NCBI RefSeq assembly: GCF_016595465.1
Contig: NZ_JAENIK010000011.1
Coordinates: forward strand, 1,364,001 to 1,428,000
Direction: 5' to 3'
Origin: Luteolibacter yonseiensis
GTDB taxonomy: Bacteria; Verrucomicrobiota; Verrucomicrobiia; Verrucomicrobiales; Akkermansiaceae
Length of the DNA stretch: 64,000 bases
Shown here: positions 24,107-32,353 of the stretch, piece by piece
Layout: the number at the start of each line of letters is the position of its first letter
Numbering within the stretch: position 1 is the first letter of the stretch
Program-made: the position numbers and the translations under genes
The notes under the pieces: model-generated
What the model was told of the DNA's origin: nothing
The model's database searches: none
What the model saw: the letters and a program-made list of their open reading frames with translations, nothing else

Positions 24107-26887
24107 TCAGGGCACGACATTCAGGCGGAAGAACTTCCTTCCCTCCGCCAGCGGGGCGACGTAGCCGACCGGCAGTTGGATCAGCTGGACTCCTTCGTGT
24201 TCTTCGACAGGAGCGTGCCGGGGGAGCACCGGAGTATCGCTCCAGTGAAGGAGGTCTTCAGACTCCTGGACGGAATACCCGAGCCCGGCGGCGGCAGTTT
24301 GCCGCTCGAACTGGAAATACAGAGGGGCTCCCTGCGTGTGGATGATGGACGTGCGCGGCCCGCTCTCCCTGCCGCTGAAAAAACGGAGGAGATTGACGAC
24401 ACCGCTGCCATCCGGATCGGCGAACGGCCCCGATATGGAAGGGGTCGAAAGCTGGGTGGGGTTGAAGCGGTTCAAACGCCAGGAATCAAAAGGATTGTCC
24501 CGCACGACGATGGTTGCGGAACGGTTTTCCTCCGCCAACAGATAGGAGTCGCGGGTGGAAAGCCGGAGAACGAGGGTCTTCTCCCCCTGTGGCAGGGCCG
24601 GGGAAATGGCGGCAAGCGGCAGCTTGAACTCACGCCTGCCCGCAGCGATGGTGACCGATCCGGCGGGTTGCGGTTTCAGTCCGGAGGGATCGGCATTGCC
24701 TGAAATTTCGTAGAAAACCTGCAACGGAGCGGCGGTGTCGCCCTCGCGGGTGAAGATGACCGCCGCCGGAATCGTGCCGCCGCGAATGGTGCTCGGAACA
24801 GGGGTGGAAATCCCCACCGTAGGCAACTGGTCCACGCGTGTCCACATGGCGGCGTCGGCGATGACGTGGCCGTTCACGCCGGTGTTCGACAGCAAAAGGT
24901 TGCCGCCGGTTCCCGCGTTGAAGGAGAAGACACCGATATCGAACCAGACGCCGCCGTTCGCCTGCTGGTTCACCGTGCTGTTGGCCACGCCATTGCCGTG
25001 CGTGAGGGTGATGGGGACGTTGGTGGCGCGGTTCGCGTTCGAGTTCCACCGCAGTGAGACCCGGTAGTTCCCGCTTGAGGGGATGACGGGGGTGAAGCGG
25101 ACGGATTTCTGGCCACGTCCTTCGCCGCCGTCGTGAAGGTAGTTGGTGGCGTTGAAACCGGGGGTCGTGGAGGAAGCTGTCCAGCTGCCCGTGATGACGA
25201 CCCCGGTGGCATCCTCGGTATCCACGATGGTGCCGGAAGCCGCCGCGAGATCGAGCACCTGACCGTCGGCCCGGAGTGCCGAGGCAAGTTTTTCGTAAGA
25301 GACCTGCTGCACGCTGGTGCCTTCATTGATCGCCAGCGCGGCGGCGGTGGCCGCGGACTGTCCCATCGTCATGAAGACCGGTTCCATCCTTGCCGAGCCG
25401 AAGGCCATGTGGGAGGTCGAGAGACACCAGGGGACGAGGAGGTTCTCGCATTGGCCCGTCTTGGGGATCAGCGAGCGGTAGGAGATGGGATAAGGGGCGG
25501 GCACGGCCGCTCCCACGCCGCCTTCGTTTTTCACCGTCCCGTTGTTGTTGAAGAGTTGGGTGTTATGGGAGTCCATCGTGTAGGCGGCCATGCCCACGGA
25601 ATCCGGGGCGACCACCGTGCCCGCGCAGTTCTTCGTGGTCATCACGTAGTCGGACACCATCCTCCGGGCTTCGCGGACGTAGAGTTGCGGCGGGAAGTTT
25701 CCGGTATCGGTGAATTCGTCCAAGGGCAGTCCCCAGCCGGAGTAGAGTCCCTTAGCTCCTACCTTCGCCAGCACCCGTGGGTGGTTCTGGATGGTCCAGA
25801 TGAGACCGAGCTGCCAATAGGCGTGTTCTTCGGCGAGCGCGGCCCGTTCCGCATGGTTGAGTGTGGTCCAGTCCCAGCCGGGGCCCCAGTTTTTTCCGAT
25901 GTAGTCGAGGGAAATGCCGCCTGAATTGTTGGAGTCCGTCTTGCCATTCGGCATGGCGTCCATTTTCAGGAACTGGGTTTGGCCGGTTTCCACGGCTCGC
26001 AGCACCAGTTCGAAATCCTCGTCCCTATAGTTCGCGGGTTTCGCGATCATGACACGGTTCGCGGCGTTGTTGGTGAGACACATCCGGTAGCAGTAAGCCT
26101 GGAGGTTCCCGTCCGCCGTGCCGTTCGCCGCGACACCCGCCCTGATGCCGGGGAGCAGGCCGCTCGCGGGATTTCCTTTCACCTTGTAAGAATCGAGGCC
26201 GGCGACCACTTCGTTACCCGCCGCGTTATACACCCCGTTGATGGTTTCGCCATAAACCGAATTCGCCTCGCGCCCGACGTGGAAACCCACTCCGGCTCCG
26301 GCCATTACATCGCCTTCATAGCTGGCATCAATGAACATCTTCCCCCTGAACGCGCGGCCATCCTCGAGTTTGATCGAGGTGATCCGCCGGCCGTTCATCG
26401 TCACTCCGCCGGTGAGGTCGAGCAGACCGGTGAAGATCTTCACGGTGGTCTCCGCAAGCATGTCATCGTAGATCTTCGTCGCCACCTTCGGCTCGAAGAT
26501 GTAGCCAAGCTGGTTCGTTTGATCGAAGGCCGCCATGTGCTGGCCTGCCATCGACTTCACCGAGTTCCAGTTCGGCTGTGCCGCATAGTGGAGATAAACG
26601 CGGTGGTAGAACTCCCTGCTGAGTCCTCCGATGATCAGGTTTTTGCCCAGATTTTTTCCCATGTCCGTCCAACCCAGTCCGCTCGTGGTGAGACCGCCGA
26701 GGTGGGTGGTGGGAGAGACCAAAGCAACTTTCTTTCCCATTTTCGCGCCGGCCACCGCGGCGGTCACTCCGCCGGAGGTGCCGCCGTAAACGACGACATC
26801 GAACTCCTCCGGGTGGGCGGATGCGAATGCGGTGGAAAGCGCGAGAGTGAGAAAAAATACGGAGCGGGGCAGGGAGACGGGTTGCAT
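24107..26887 (-). CDS. Secreted FAD-dependent oxidoreductase with xanthan-lyase-like domain
   Basis: A 926-residue paralogue of the flavoprotein encoded at 16187-19165. After a signal peptide come the FAD loop 'FDVVVYGGTSGGVTAAVAGA' and the family motif 'HLGGLTTSGLGWTDMGK'. Shared landmarks include 'GGLSREFYHRVY', 'FIDASYEGD' and 'AYTMDSHNTQ'. Residues about 555-680 are the xanthan-lyase/golvesin-like beta domain ('TNYLHDGGEGRG'). A Calx-beta/Ig-like stretch and the common tail follow ('YSVQESEDLLHW', final 'GRKFFRLNVVP'). Unlike its paralogue it has no SGNH hydrolase. The reaction is unknown; family members are predicted to oxidise sugars or related substrates. Confidence 0.85.
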   Translation of the reverse strand: MQPVSLPRSVFFLTLALSTAFASAHPEEFDVVVYGGTSGGVTAAVAGAKMGKKVALVSPTTHLGGLTTSGLGWTDMGKNLGKNLIIGGLSREFYHRVYLHYAAQPNWNSVKSMAGQHMAAFDQTNQLGYIFEPKVATKIYDDMLAETTVKIFTGLLDLTGGVTMNGRRITSIKLEDGRAFRGKMFIDASYEGDVMAGAGVGFHVGREANSVYGETINGVYNAAGNEVVAGLDSYKVKGNPASGLLPGIRAGVAANGTADGNLQAYCYRMCLTNNAANRVMIAKPANYRDEDFELVLRAVETGQTQFLKMDAMPNGKTDSNNSGGISLDYIGKNWGPGWDWTTLNHAERAALAEEHAYWQLGLIWTIQNHPRVLAKVGAKGLYSGWGLPLDEFTDTGNFPPQLYVREARRMVSDYVMTTKNCAGTVVAPDSVGMAAYTMDSHNTQLFNNNGTVKNEGGVGAAVPAPYPISYRSLIPKTGQCENLLVPWCLSTSHMAFGSARMEPVFMTMGQSAATAAALAINEGTSVQQVSYEKLASALRADGQVLDLAAASGTIVDTEDATGVVITGSWTASSTTPGFNATNYLHDGGEGRGQKSVRFTPVIPSSGNYRVSLRWNSNANRATNVPITLTHGNGVANSTVNQQANGGVWFDIGVFSFNAGTGGNLLLSNTGVNGHVIADAAMWTRVDQLPTVGISTPVPSTIRGGTIPAAVIFTREGDTAAPLQVFYEISGNADPSGLKPQPAGSVTIAAGRREFKLPLAAISPALPQGEKTLVLRLSTRDSYLLAEENRSATIVVRDNPFDSWRLNRFNPTQLSTPSISGPFADPDGSGVVNLLRFFSGRESGPRTSIIHTQGAPLYFQFERQTAAAGLGYSVQESEDLLHWSDTPVLPRHAPVEEHEGVQLIQLPVGYVAPLAEGRKFFRLNVVP

Positions 26888-26898
26888 GGGAAAATCTG

Positions 26899-26933
26899 AA
26901 AAAACCAGGTCTGGCCCAAGGGTTTCATGGGCC
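26899..26933 (-). terminator. Possible terminator after the PEP-CTERM gene
   Basis: On the minus strand, ggccca (6 bp) pairs with tgggcc around a 9-nt loop (26913-26933), and a T6 run follows at 26904-26899. It lies 45-65 nt past the PEP-CTERM stop. The 8-nt gap between stem and U-tract makes it imperfect. Confidence 0.35.
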
Positions 26934-26977
26934 GGATCTTGGGGTGGTTCTCAGGGCTGGATCAGGGAAACAGCCGC

Positions 26978-27883
26978 TCAACCGCGACGGCGGCGCAGGA
27001 GGCCCAGCAGTCCGACACCGCCGAGGAGCGCCGCGGAAGGCTCGGGTACCGCGACGATCTGGGCCATGTTCAGGAAGCCCCGCGTTTCTGTCTCGGTGCC
27101 GTCCACGGCCACGAACAACGATTGATTCGCAGCGAGCGAAATATTGAAAGCGACGTAGTTCTGCCCATCGGCAAAGCTCTCGTATTGGTTCGTGTAGGCG
27201 GCGTTGGTGTAGGTCGTGTTGGCCTGGAATTCCGAGGCCGCCGTGTTGAAGCTGGCAAAGGTTCCGGCCGACGATCCGGTCGTTGCATAGAACGTCATTC
27301 CTCCGAGAGTGATGGCGTTCGAGCTGGTGTTCCGCCCCATGAGGTAAACGATGTAGTCACCGGCAGTCAGACCATCGACGCGGAAGCCGATCGCCGAGGC
27401 CGTTCCGCCGAAAAAGGCGTCCCTTCCCACGGCGGTGGAGCCGAGCCTGCTGTCTCCATAGATGGATCCGGGAGTGAGCAGGCTTTTACGTCCGCTTGTT
27501 CCTCCTCCGCTGCCGGGCAGGGTGAGGGTGGAAACGGCGGTCGAGTAGTCGATGGTGTTGCTACCCGCAGCGGCCTCCTGGCCGAGCGTCAGGGTGACGC
27601 CTGTCGCGGTGGTGCCATCGGAATAGCTGAGGGCGGAGTTCGGAGCGGAGGTGGTGATCGTGTTCCAGATTGTCTCTCCCGATCCCACTGCGTTTGTGGC
27701 ATGACCGGGACTCAGGGTGAGATAACTTCCCGTGGCGACGGGGCCGGGGCTCGCGGCGGTGTTGGATTCGGGAACGCCGGTGTTGATGGCAGGATTGCCG
27801 AAGTCGAGCATCAGGCTCGCCGCGGATACGGACTGGGAGGTCCAAACGACGATGGACAAGAGGGTGGAATGGAGGGTTTTCAT
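26978..27883 (-). CDS. PEP-CTERM sorting-domain protein
   Basis: A 301-residue exported protein. It has an N-terminal signal peptide (MKTLHSTLLSIVVWTSQSVSA) and a textbook PEP-CTERM tail: the 'VPEPSAALLGG' motif, a hydrophobic helix and a final 'LLRRRRG' basic anchor. This is recognised by exosortase (EpsH/XrtA type), which removes the tail and moves the protein to the surface or matrix. The middle ('MLDFGNPAINTGVPESN', 'AIGFRVDGLTAGDYIVYLMG') is a predicted beta-sandwich with no known catalytic motif. I start at ATG 27883, where the signal peptide begins; the frame stays open to 27973. It is the first gene of the minus-strand secreted block, divergent from the sigma factor gene. Confidence 0.85.
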   Translation of the reverse strand: MKTLHSTLLSIVVWTSQSVSAASLMLDFGNPAINTGVPESNTAASPGPVATGSYLTLSPGHATNAVGSGETIWNTITTSAPNSALSYSDGTTATGVTLTLGQEAAAGSNTIDYSTAVSTLTLPGSGGGTSGRKSLLTPGSIYGDSRLGSTAVGRDAFFGGTASAIGFRVDGLTAGDYIVYLMGRNTSSNAITLGGMTFYATTGSSAGTFASFNTAASEFQANTTYTNAAYTNQYESFADGQNYVAFNISLAANQSLFVAVDGTETETRGFLNMAQIVAVPEPSAALLGGVGLLGLLRRRRG

Positions 27884-28008
27884 GAGTTTTGGATTTTCGC
27901 CCGGAGTCGGGTTGATCCGGGTGACAGGGACAAATGCGGCTCTCACGATGCAACTTAGCATTCCTCCGGACATTTTTTCCGTCCCGGTGCTAATTTTCCA
28001 CGCGGTGA
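27884..28008. promoter_or_regulatory. Divergent promoter region between the PEP-CTERM and sigma factor genes
   Basis: This 125-bp gap lies between two divergent starts and must contain promoters for both the secreted-protein block and the sigma/FecR-LamG pair. I cannot assign convincing -35/-10 elements. The arrangement suggests the sigma factor could act on its divergent neighbour, which is an inference. Confidence 0.4.
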
Positions 28009-28581
28009 ATGCATTTGAATGTGACGGATTTCATGCCTACTCCATCATCCATCGACGAAAACGACCACACCACCAAGGTGCAGGGGCTGTTCATCCAGCA
28101 CCAGCCGGAGATCCGCGGCTTCGTGCTGGCGATGATCCCGAATTTTTCGCTCGCGGACGACGTGATGCAGGAGACGTTCCTGATCGTGACGAAGAAGGCG
28201 GCATCGTTTGAAATCGGCACGAGCTTTGCGGCCTGGGTGAAGACGATCGCGCGCTACAAGGCGCTTGAGGCGATCCGGGCGAGGAAGTTTGACACGCTTT
28301 CGGAAGAGGTGCTCGAGGCGCTCGGGTCGGAGCCCCACGAGTTTGCCGGAGATACCGACGAGCGGCTCGTCCTGCTGCGCGGCTGCCTTGACCAACTGGC
28401 TCCGCAGGCCCGCCGGTCCATCGACTATCGCTATCAGAATGAAAACCTTCCACCCCAGATCGCGAGCCTTATGGGGTGTACGGTGCAATCGGTGAATGTC
28501 ACGCTTTCCCGTGCGAGGACTTTCCTTCGGGAGTGCGTCCAGCGCAGGATGGCCTCCAACCCCAACCTAAGCCATGTTTGA
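28009..28581 (+). CDS. ECF-type RNA polymerase sigma factor
   Basis: A 190-residue sigma-70 family protein. Region 2 is visible as 'FVLAMIPNFSLADDVMQETF' and 'FAAWVKTIARYKALEAIRAR'; region 4 as 'DYRYQNENLPPQIASLMGC' and 'VQSVNVTLSRARTFLRECV'. An ATG at 28033 (residue 9) is an equally plausible start. The stop overlaps the FecR-LamG gene by 8 bp, so sigma factor and partner are coupled. In Verrucomicrobiota and Planctomycetota many such pairs sit next to secreted-protein or sulfatase/glycosidase clusters, matching the divergent secretome genes here. Confidence 0.88.
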   Translation: MHLNVTDFMPTPSSIDENDHTTKVQGLFIQHQPEIRGFVLAMIPNFSLADDVMQETFLIVTKKAASFEIGTSFAAWVKTIARYKALEAIRARKFDTLSEEVLEALGSEPHEFAGDTDERLVLLRGCLDQLAPQARRSIDYRYQNENLPPQIASLMGCTVQSVNVTLSRARTFLRECVQRRMASNPNLSHV

Positions 28582-30136
28582 CGGAGACAGACTCGAACGA
28601 TTGATCTCGGCCCATTTCGATGGTGTGCTGACGGCGGAGGAGCGTGCCGAACTGGAGTCCATGCTGCTTTCGTCCTCGAAGGCGCGGCGGATTTTCCTCG
28701 ATCACGCGGACTTCCACGGACTGCTGCGCGACCAGGCGATGCAGGCGGGCGGTGTGAGGTGGTTGGAAAAGAAGGCGGAGCCGCGTCGGACGCCTTCCCT
28801 TTTCAGGAACCCCGCATGGCTGGCAGCCGGACTCGCCGCGTGCGTGGCGGTCGGGTGGTGGTTTCTGCCGAAGCCGGCAACGCCGCCTGAGACGGCCCGG
28901 ATCACCCATCCAGCCGATGATGGGGTGGCTCTTCTGTCGATGGCCGTGGATGTCGAATGGAACGGAAGATCCTTTTCCCAAGGGGAGGCCCTGCCGAAGG
29001 GACTGCTGAGCATCAGCAAGGGGACGCTGCGGCTGGATTTCTACAGCGGCGTCAGGGTGGTGCTGGAGGGGCCTGCCAGGCTGGAGTTGCTGACGGCGGA
29101 TCTTGCCAGGCTGGATGAGGGCAAGCTCACCGCCAAGGTCCCGCCACCGGCGCAGGGATTCACGGTGCTGAACGGCAACCTGCGGGTGGTGGACCGGGGC
29201 ACCCAGTTCGGTATGAGCGTGAACGGTACGGAAAACTGCACGGTGCATGTGTTCGACGGGGAGGTGGAGCTCCAGGGCGAGGTGCCGGAGGCCACAGCGC
29301 GGAATTTGTTCGAAGGTGAGGCGGTCTTGATCAACGCCGGGAAGTCCACGCCCATCAGCGCGGACCGTCGTTCGTTCGCGGATCCGGCGGGCATCCTCCA
29401 GGCCGCATCGAGGGAATCCGATGCCCGCATGGAAAAGTGGCGGGAGCAATCCGAAGTCCTGCGCAAGGCATCCGGGCTGCTGGCTTATTTTGATTTCGAG
29501 GAACTGGACCTCCCGACCATGACCCTGCCGAACAGGGCCTCGGGGGCGAGCGCGGACTCCAACGGCTCGGTGATCGGCTGCGAACCGCTTTCGGGACGCT
29601 GGGATCGCAAGGCGGCCCTCGGTTTCGCGAAAACCAGCGACCGGGTGAGATTTCGTGTGCATGGCGCCAGCCCGTCCCTCACGCTCATGGCGTGGGTGCG
29701 GGTGGACAGCCTGCCGCTGGACCACAACGCGCTGCTCTCCATGGCCCCTGGCGAGGTGGGGGAAGTACACTGGAAGCTCGACCGTTCCGGACGCATGCTC
29801 GTCGGCCTGAGGGCGGACGACAGGCAGGAGTATCAGTCATGGGAGCGCCTCGAAAGCCCCCAGGTGGTCACGCCGAACGACTTCGGTCGCTGGATGCATC
29901 TGGCGACCGTGATCGACTCGGAACATGCTGAGATGCGCCACTACGTCAACGGCCGCCAGGTGGCGGACGGTCCTCTCGGCCGGCGGACACCCGTCAAGCT
30001 CGGCACGGCGAACCTCGGCAACATCGATTCCACCTGGTGGAACACGCAGCCGGTGCGGAACTTCAACGGCCGGATGGATGAGTTCGCGCTCTTCACCCGG
30101 GCCCTTTCCTCGGAGGAAATCGCCGCGATGCGGTGA
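28574..30136 (+). CDS. FecR-domain, LamG-domain membrane protein (putative anti-sigma regulator)
   Basis: A 520-residue protein. Residues 1-75 are a cytoplasmic helical region beginning 'DRLERLISAHFDGVLTAEER', which looks like an anti-sigma helix pair. Residues about 81-98 are a single membrane helix (AWLAAGLAACVAVGWWF). About 140-260 is a FecR-like domain ('GVRVVLEGPARLEL', 'DRGTQFGMSVNG', 'VHVFDGEVEL'). About 310-520 is a LamG/concanavalin-like lectin domain ('LTLMAWVRVDSLPLDHNALL', 'MHLATVIDSEHAEMRHYVNG', 'GRMDEFALFTRALSSEEIAA'). The likely topology places FecR and LamG in the periplasm, where a glycan could be sensed and signalled to the sigma factor encoded upstream. Confidence 0.85.
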   Translation: MFDGDRLERLISAHFDGVLTAEERAELESMLLSSSKARRIFLDHADFHGLLRDQAMQAGGVRWLEKKAEPRRTPSLFRNPAWLAAGLAACVAVGWWFLPKPATPPETARITHPADDGVALLSMAVDVEWNGRSFSQGEALPKGLLSISKGTLRLDFYSGVRVVLEGPARLELLTADLARLDEGKLTAKVPPPAQGFTVLNGNLRVVDRGTQFGMSVNGTENCTVHVFDGEVELQGEVPEATARNLFEGEAVLINAGKSTPISADRRSFADPAGILQAASRESDARMEKWREQSEVLRKASGLLAYFDFEELDLPTMTLPNRASGASADSNGSVIGCEPLSGRWDRKAALGFAKTSDRVRFRVHGASPSLTLMAWVRVDSLPLDHNALLSMAPGEVGEVHWKLDRSGRMLVGLRADDRQEYQSWERLESPQVVTPNDFGRWMHLATVIDSEHAEMRHYVNGRQVADGPLGRRTPVKLGTANLGNIDSTWWNTQPVRNFNGRMDEFALFTRALSSEEIAAMR

Positions 30137-30201
30137 GCGGGGATGCCGGGTGGAAATCAATGCGAAAGGCGTCTGACACCGGTCAACCCCTCCGCCAATG
30201 A

Positions 30202-30678
30202 TTAGTGGGAGTTCGCCGCCGTGCTCGTCTTGAAACCCTTCAACGCCGGTTGGGTATGGAAGGTTTTCGCAAAGCGGTTCCACATGTTGATCATCCCCAC
30301 CGCGAGGTTGAGGTTCACGAGTTCTTCTTCAGTGAACTGTTGCTGGGCGCGGGCGAAGAGTTCGTCAGACGGGCCGCCTTCGGTGAGCTGGGTGACCGCC
30401 TCGGTCCATGCGATGGCGACCTGCTCGCGCTCGCTGAAGACCGGGGTTTCCTCCCACACGCTGAGGAGGTGAAGGCGGGTGGGGTGTTCTCCGTCGGCAA
30501 GAGCATCCTCCACGTGCATGTCGATGCAGAAGGCGCAGCCGTTGATCTGTGAGGCACGGAGCTGGATGAGATGCCGCAGGCTTTTTTCCAAGCCGCAGTT
30601 CTGAAGGTAATGTTCCACGCCGTGGAGGGCCTTGATGGCTCCAGGACCGTATTTCAGATAGTCGAGTCGTGTGTTCAT
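30202..30678 (-). CDS. Carboxymuconolactone decarboxylase / AhpD-like alkylhydroperoxidase family protein
   Basis: A 158-residue CMD-family protein. 'LRASQINGCAFCIDMHVEDA' carries the CxxC...H redox/proton-relay motif of AhpD-like proteins, and 'EEELVNLNLAVGMINMWNRF' is the second conserved helix. These proteins reduce peroxides or act as general thiol oxidoreductases. I chose ATG 30678 (MNTRLDYLKYGPGAIKAL), where homology would begin. It is divergent from a MocR-type regulator 123 bp away, the usual arrangement when MocR controls its neighbour. Confidence 0.85.
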   Translation of the reverse strand: MNTRLDYLKYGPGAIKALHGVEHYLQNCGLEKSLRHLIQLRASQINGCAFCIDMHVEDALADGEHPTRLHLLSVWEETPVFSEREQVAIAWTEAVTQLTEGGPSDELFARAQQQFTEEELVNLNLAVGMINMWNRFAKTFHTQPALKGFKTSTAANSH

Positions 30679-30765
30679 GGTGATGTTTTTCAGTGGGTGG
30701 TTGTCCGGACTGTTCCGGGGACGCACGCATGATGGCTGGAATTCTGGTTTGGTGTGAGATCCGGT

Positions 30766-30793
30766 TTCGACAAATGGGTGGGACCACTATAAT
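30766..30793 (+). promoter_or_regulatory. Promoter of the MocR gene with palindromic overlap
   Basis: A perfect -10 hexamer TATAAT (30788-30793) follows a weak -35-like TTCGAC (30766-30771). The -10 directly abuts the palindrome gtgggaccac (30778-30787). The expected transcription start is within about 2 nt of the ATG at 30802, so the mRNA would be leaderless or nearly so. The palindrome could be an operator for self-regulation or for AhpD-like gene control. Confidence 0.5.
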
Positions 30794-30801
30794 CGGGGCG
30801 C

Positions 30802-32274
30802 ATGAGCAGGACGCCCCATCAGATCGAATTGCCGATGAGACCGCCGCAGGGCGGCGAAACACTTTTCGCCTGGCTTTACCGGGAACTGCGGACGGCGATC
30901 CTGAGTGGCCGCCTCAAGCCCGGAACCCAGTTGCCTCCGACCCGGACTCTTGCCAGACAATGGGGGATCGCGCGTGGCACGGTGATCCGTGTTTTCGAGC
31001 AACTGCTTTCGGAGTCCTATCTCGAGAGCAGGGTCGGGGCGGGGACGACCGTGAACCACAAGCTGCCGGACGATTATTTCAACGCTGCGGCAAAGGCGGA
31101 GACTCCCGCGGTATCCGCGGTGAAAGGAAGGCTTTCCTCACGTGGCGTCGGGATGTCCCGGTCGCCCTTCCTGAATCCCGGGGAAATCCGCACCGTGCGT
31201 GCGTTCTCCGCCAGCCAGCCGTCGGTGTCGCATTTTCCCCCTGATCTCTGGAGCCGTCTGGGCGCCCGGCGGATGAGGCTCGCCTCGCGCGAGATGCTTC
31301 TGGCCGGGGACGTGCTGGGCTACCGTCCGTTGCGCGAGGCCATCGCGGCGCATCTCGGCTCGACCCGTGGGGTGGTGTGTGATGTGGACCAGGTGATGAT
31401 TGTTTCCGGCACGCAGCAGGCGCTGGACCTGGTCGCGAGGATCACCCTCGATCCGGGCGACGAGGTCTGGATGGAAGATCCGGGCTACCCGGGGGCGACC
31501 GGTGTTTTCCGGGCGGCGGGTGCGAAGCTGGTCCCCGTGCCGGTGGACAGGAACGGCATGAAGGTGGCGGAAGGGCTGAGGCGCGCGCCCGCCGCGAAGC
31601 TCGCCTACGTCACCCCGGCCAACCAGTTTCCGCTCTGCGTCACGCTGCCGCTGGAGCGCAGGCTCAAGCTGTTGGAGTGGTCCCGGAACACCGGAGCATG
31701 GATTTTTGAAGATGATTACGACACCGAGTTCCGTTTTGACGGACGTCCGCTCACCGCGATGCAGGGGCTGGCTCCTGATGGAAACGTGATCTTTTCCGGC
31801 AGTTTCAGCAAGATGCTCTTCCCCTCGCTCCGGATGGGCTACCTCGTGCTGCCCCCGCATCTGGTGGAGCCGATGCGCGGCGCGCGGTCGCTCACCGACC
31901 GGTTCGGTCCCATGATCGAACAGGCTGTCCTGAGCGATTTCATCTCGGAAGGGCATTTCGGCCGTTACCTGAGGCGGATGCGGCAGATCTACGGCGAGAA
32001 CCTGGATGTGCTGATGACGGAGTCAGGCCGGGAATGGGGGGATCGTCTGGTGCTCCAGCCCGCACAGGCCGGGCTTCAGACGATCGGCTGGCTGGCGGAC
32101 GGCCGGGATGATGTGGAGTTCTGCCGTGCCGCCCAAGGATGTGGAGTGGCCGTCCTGCCGTTGTCCGCATGGGCGTTGCGATGGAAGCAGCGGTCCGGCA
32201 TCCAGGTGGGATTCGCCGCCGTGGGCCAGGAGGAAATTCGACGGGGGGTCCGGGCGCTCGCAACGTTGCTTTGA
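30802..32274 (+). CDS. MocR-family transcriptional regulator (GntR HTH fused to class I aminotransferase)
   Basis: A 490-residue MocR/PdxR-type regulator. Residues about 20-90 form the GntR winged helix ('LYRELRTAILSGRLKPGTQL', 'LARQWGIARGTVIRVFEQL'). After a linker, residues about 130-490 form a fold-type I aminotransferase domain with 'MIVSGTQQALDLVARITLDP', 'WIFEDDYDTEFRFDG' and the PLP-binding lysine in 'FSGSFSKMLFPSLRMGY' (K337). Such proteins use PLP or an amino-acid adduct as effector. The divergent AhpD-like gene is the likely target. A bidirectional terminator lies 16 bp past the stop. Confidence 0.9.
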   Translation: MSRTPHQIELPMRPPQGGETLFAWLYRELRTAILSGRLKPGTQLPPTRTLARQWGIARGTVIRVFEQLLSESYLESRVGAGTTVNHKLPDDYFNAAAKAETPAVSAVKGRLSSRGVGMSRSPFLNPGEIRTVRAFSASQPSVSHFPPDLWSRLGARRMRLASREMLLAGDVLGYRPLREAIAAHLGSTRGVVCDVDQVMIVSGTQQALDLVARITLDPGDEVWMEDPGYPGATGVFRAAGAKLVPVPVDRNGMKVAEGLRRAPAAKLAYVTPANQFPLCVTLPLERRLKLLEWSRNTGAWIFEDDYDTEFRFDGRPLTAMQGLAPDGNVIFSGSFSKMLFPSLRMGYLVLPPHLVEPMRGARSLTDRFGPMIEQAVLSDFISEGHFGRYLRRMRQIYGENLDVLMTESGREWGDRLVLQPAQAGLQTIGWLADGRDDVEFCRAAQGCGVAVLPLSAWALRWKQRSGIQVGFAAVGQEEIRRGVRALATLL

Positions 32275-32289
32275 TTCGAAACACATGAA

Positions 32290-32324
32290 AAAGGAGCGGC
32301 GATTCCGGGAATCACCGCTCCTTT
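32290..32324. terminator. Bidirectional rho-independent terminator
   Basis: The stem aaaggagcggcgattc pairs with gaatcaccgctccttt around a cgg loop (16 bp, one G-T pair). A U5 tract follows on the minus strand. It sits between the convergent MocR and GH43 genes and suits both. Confidence 0.85.
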
Positions 32325-32353
32325 GAGAATTCGTTGTCGTGGCTTACAAAACT

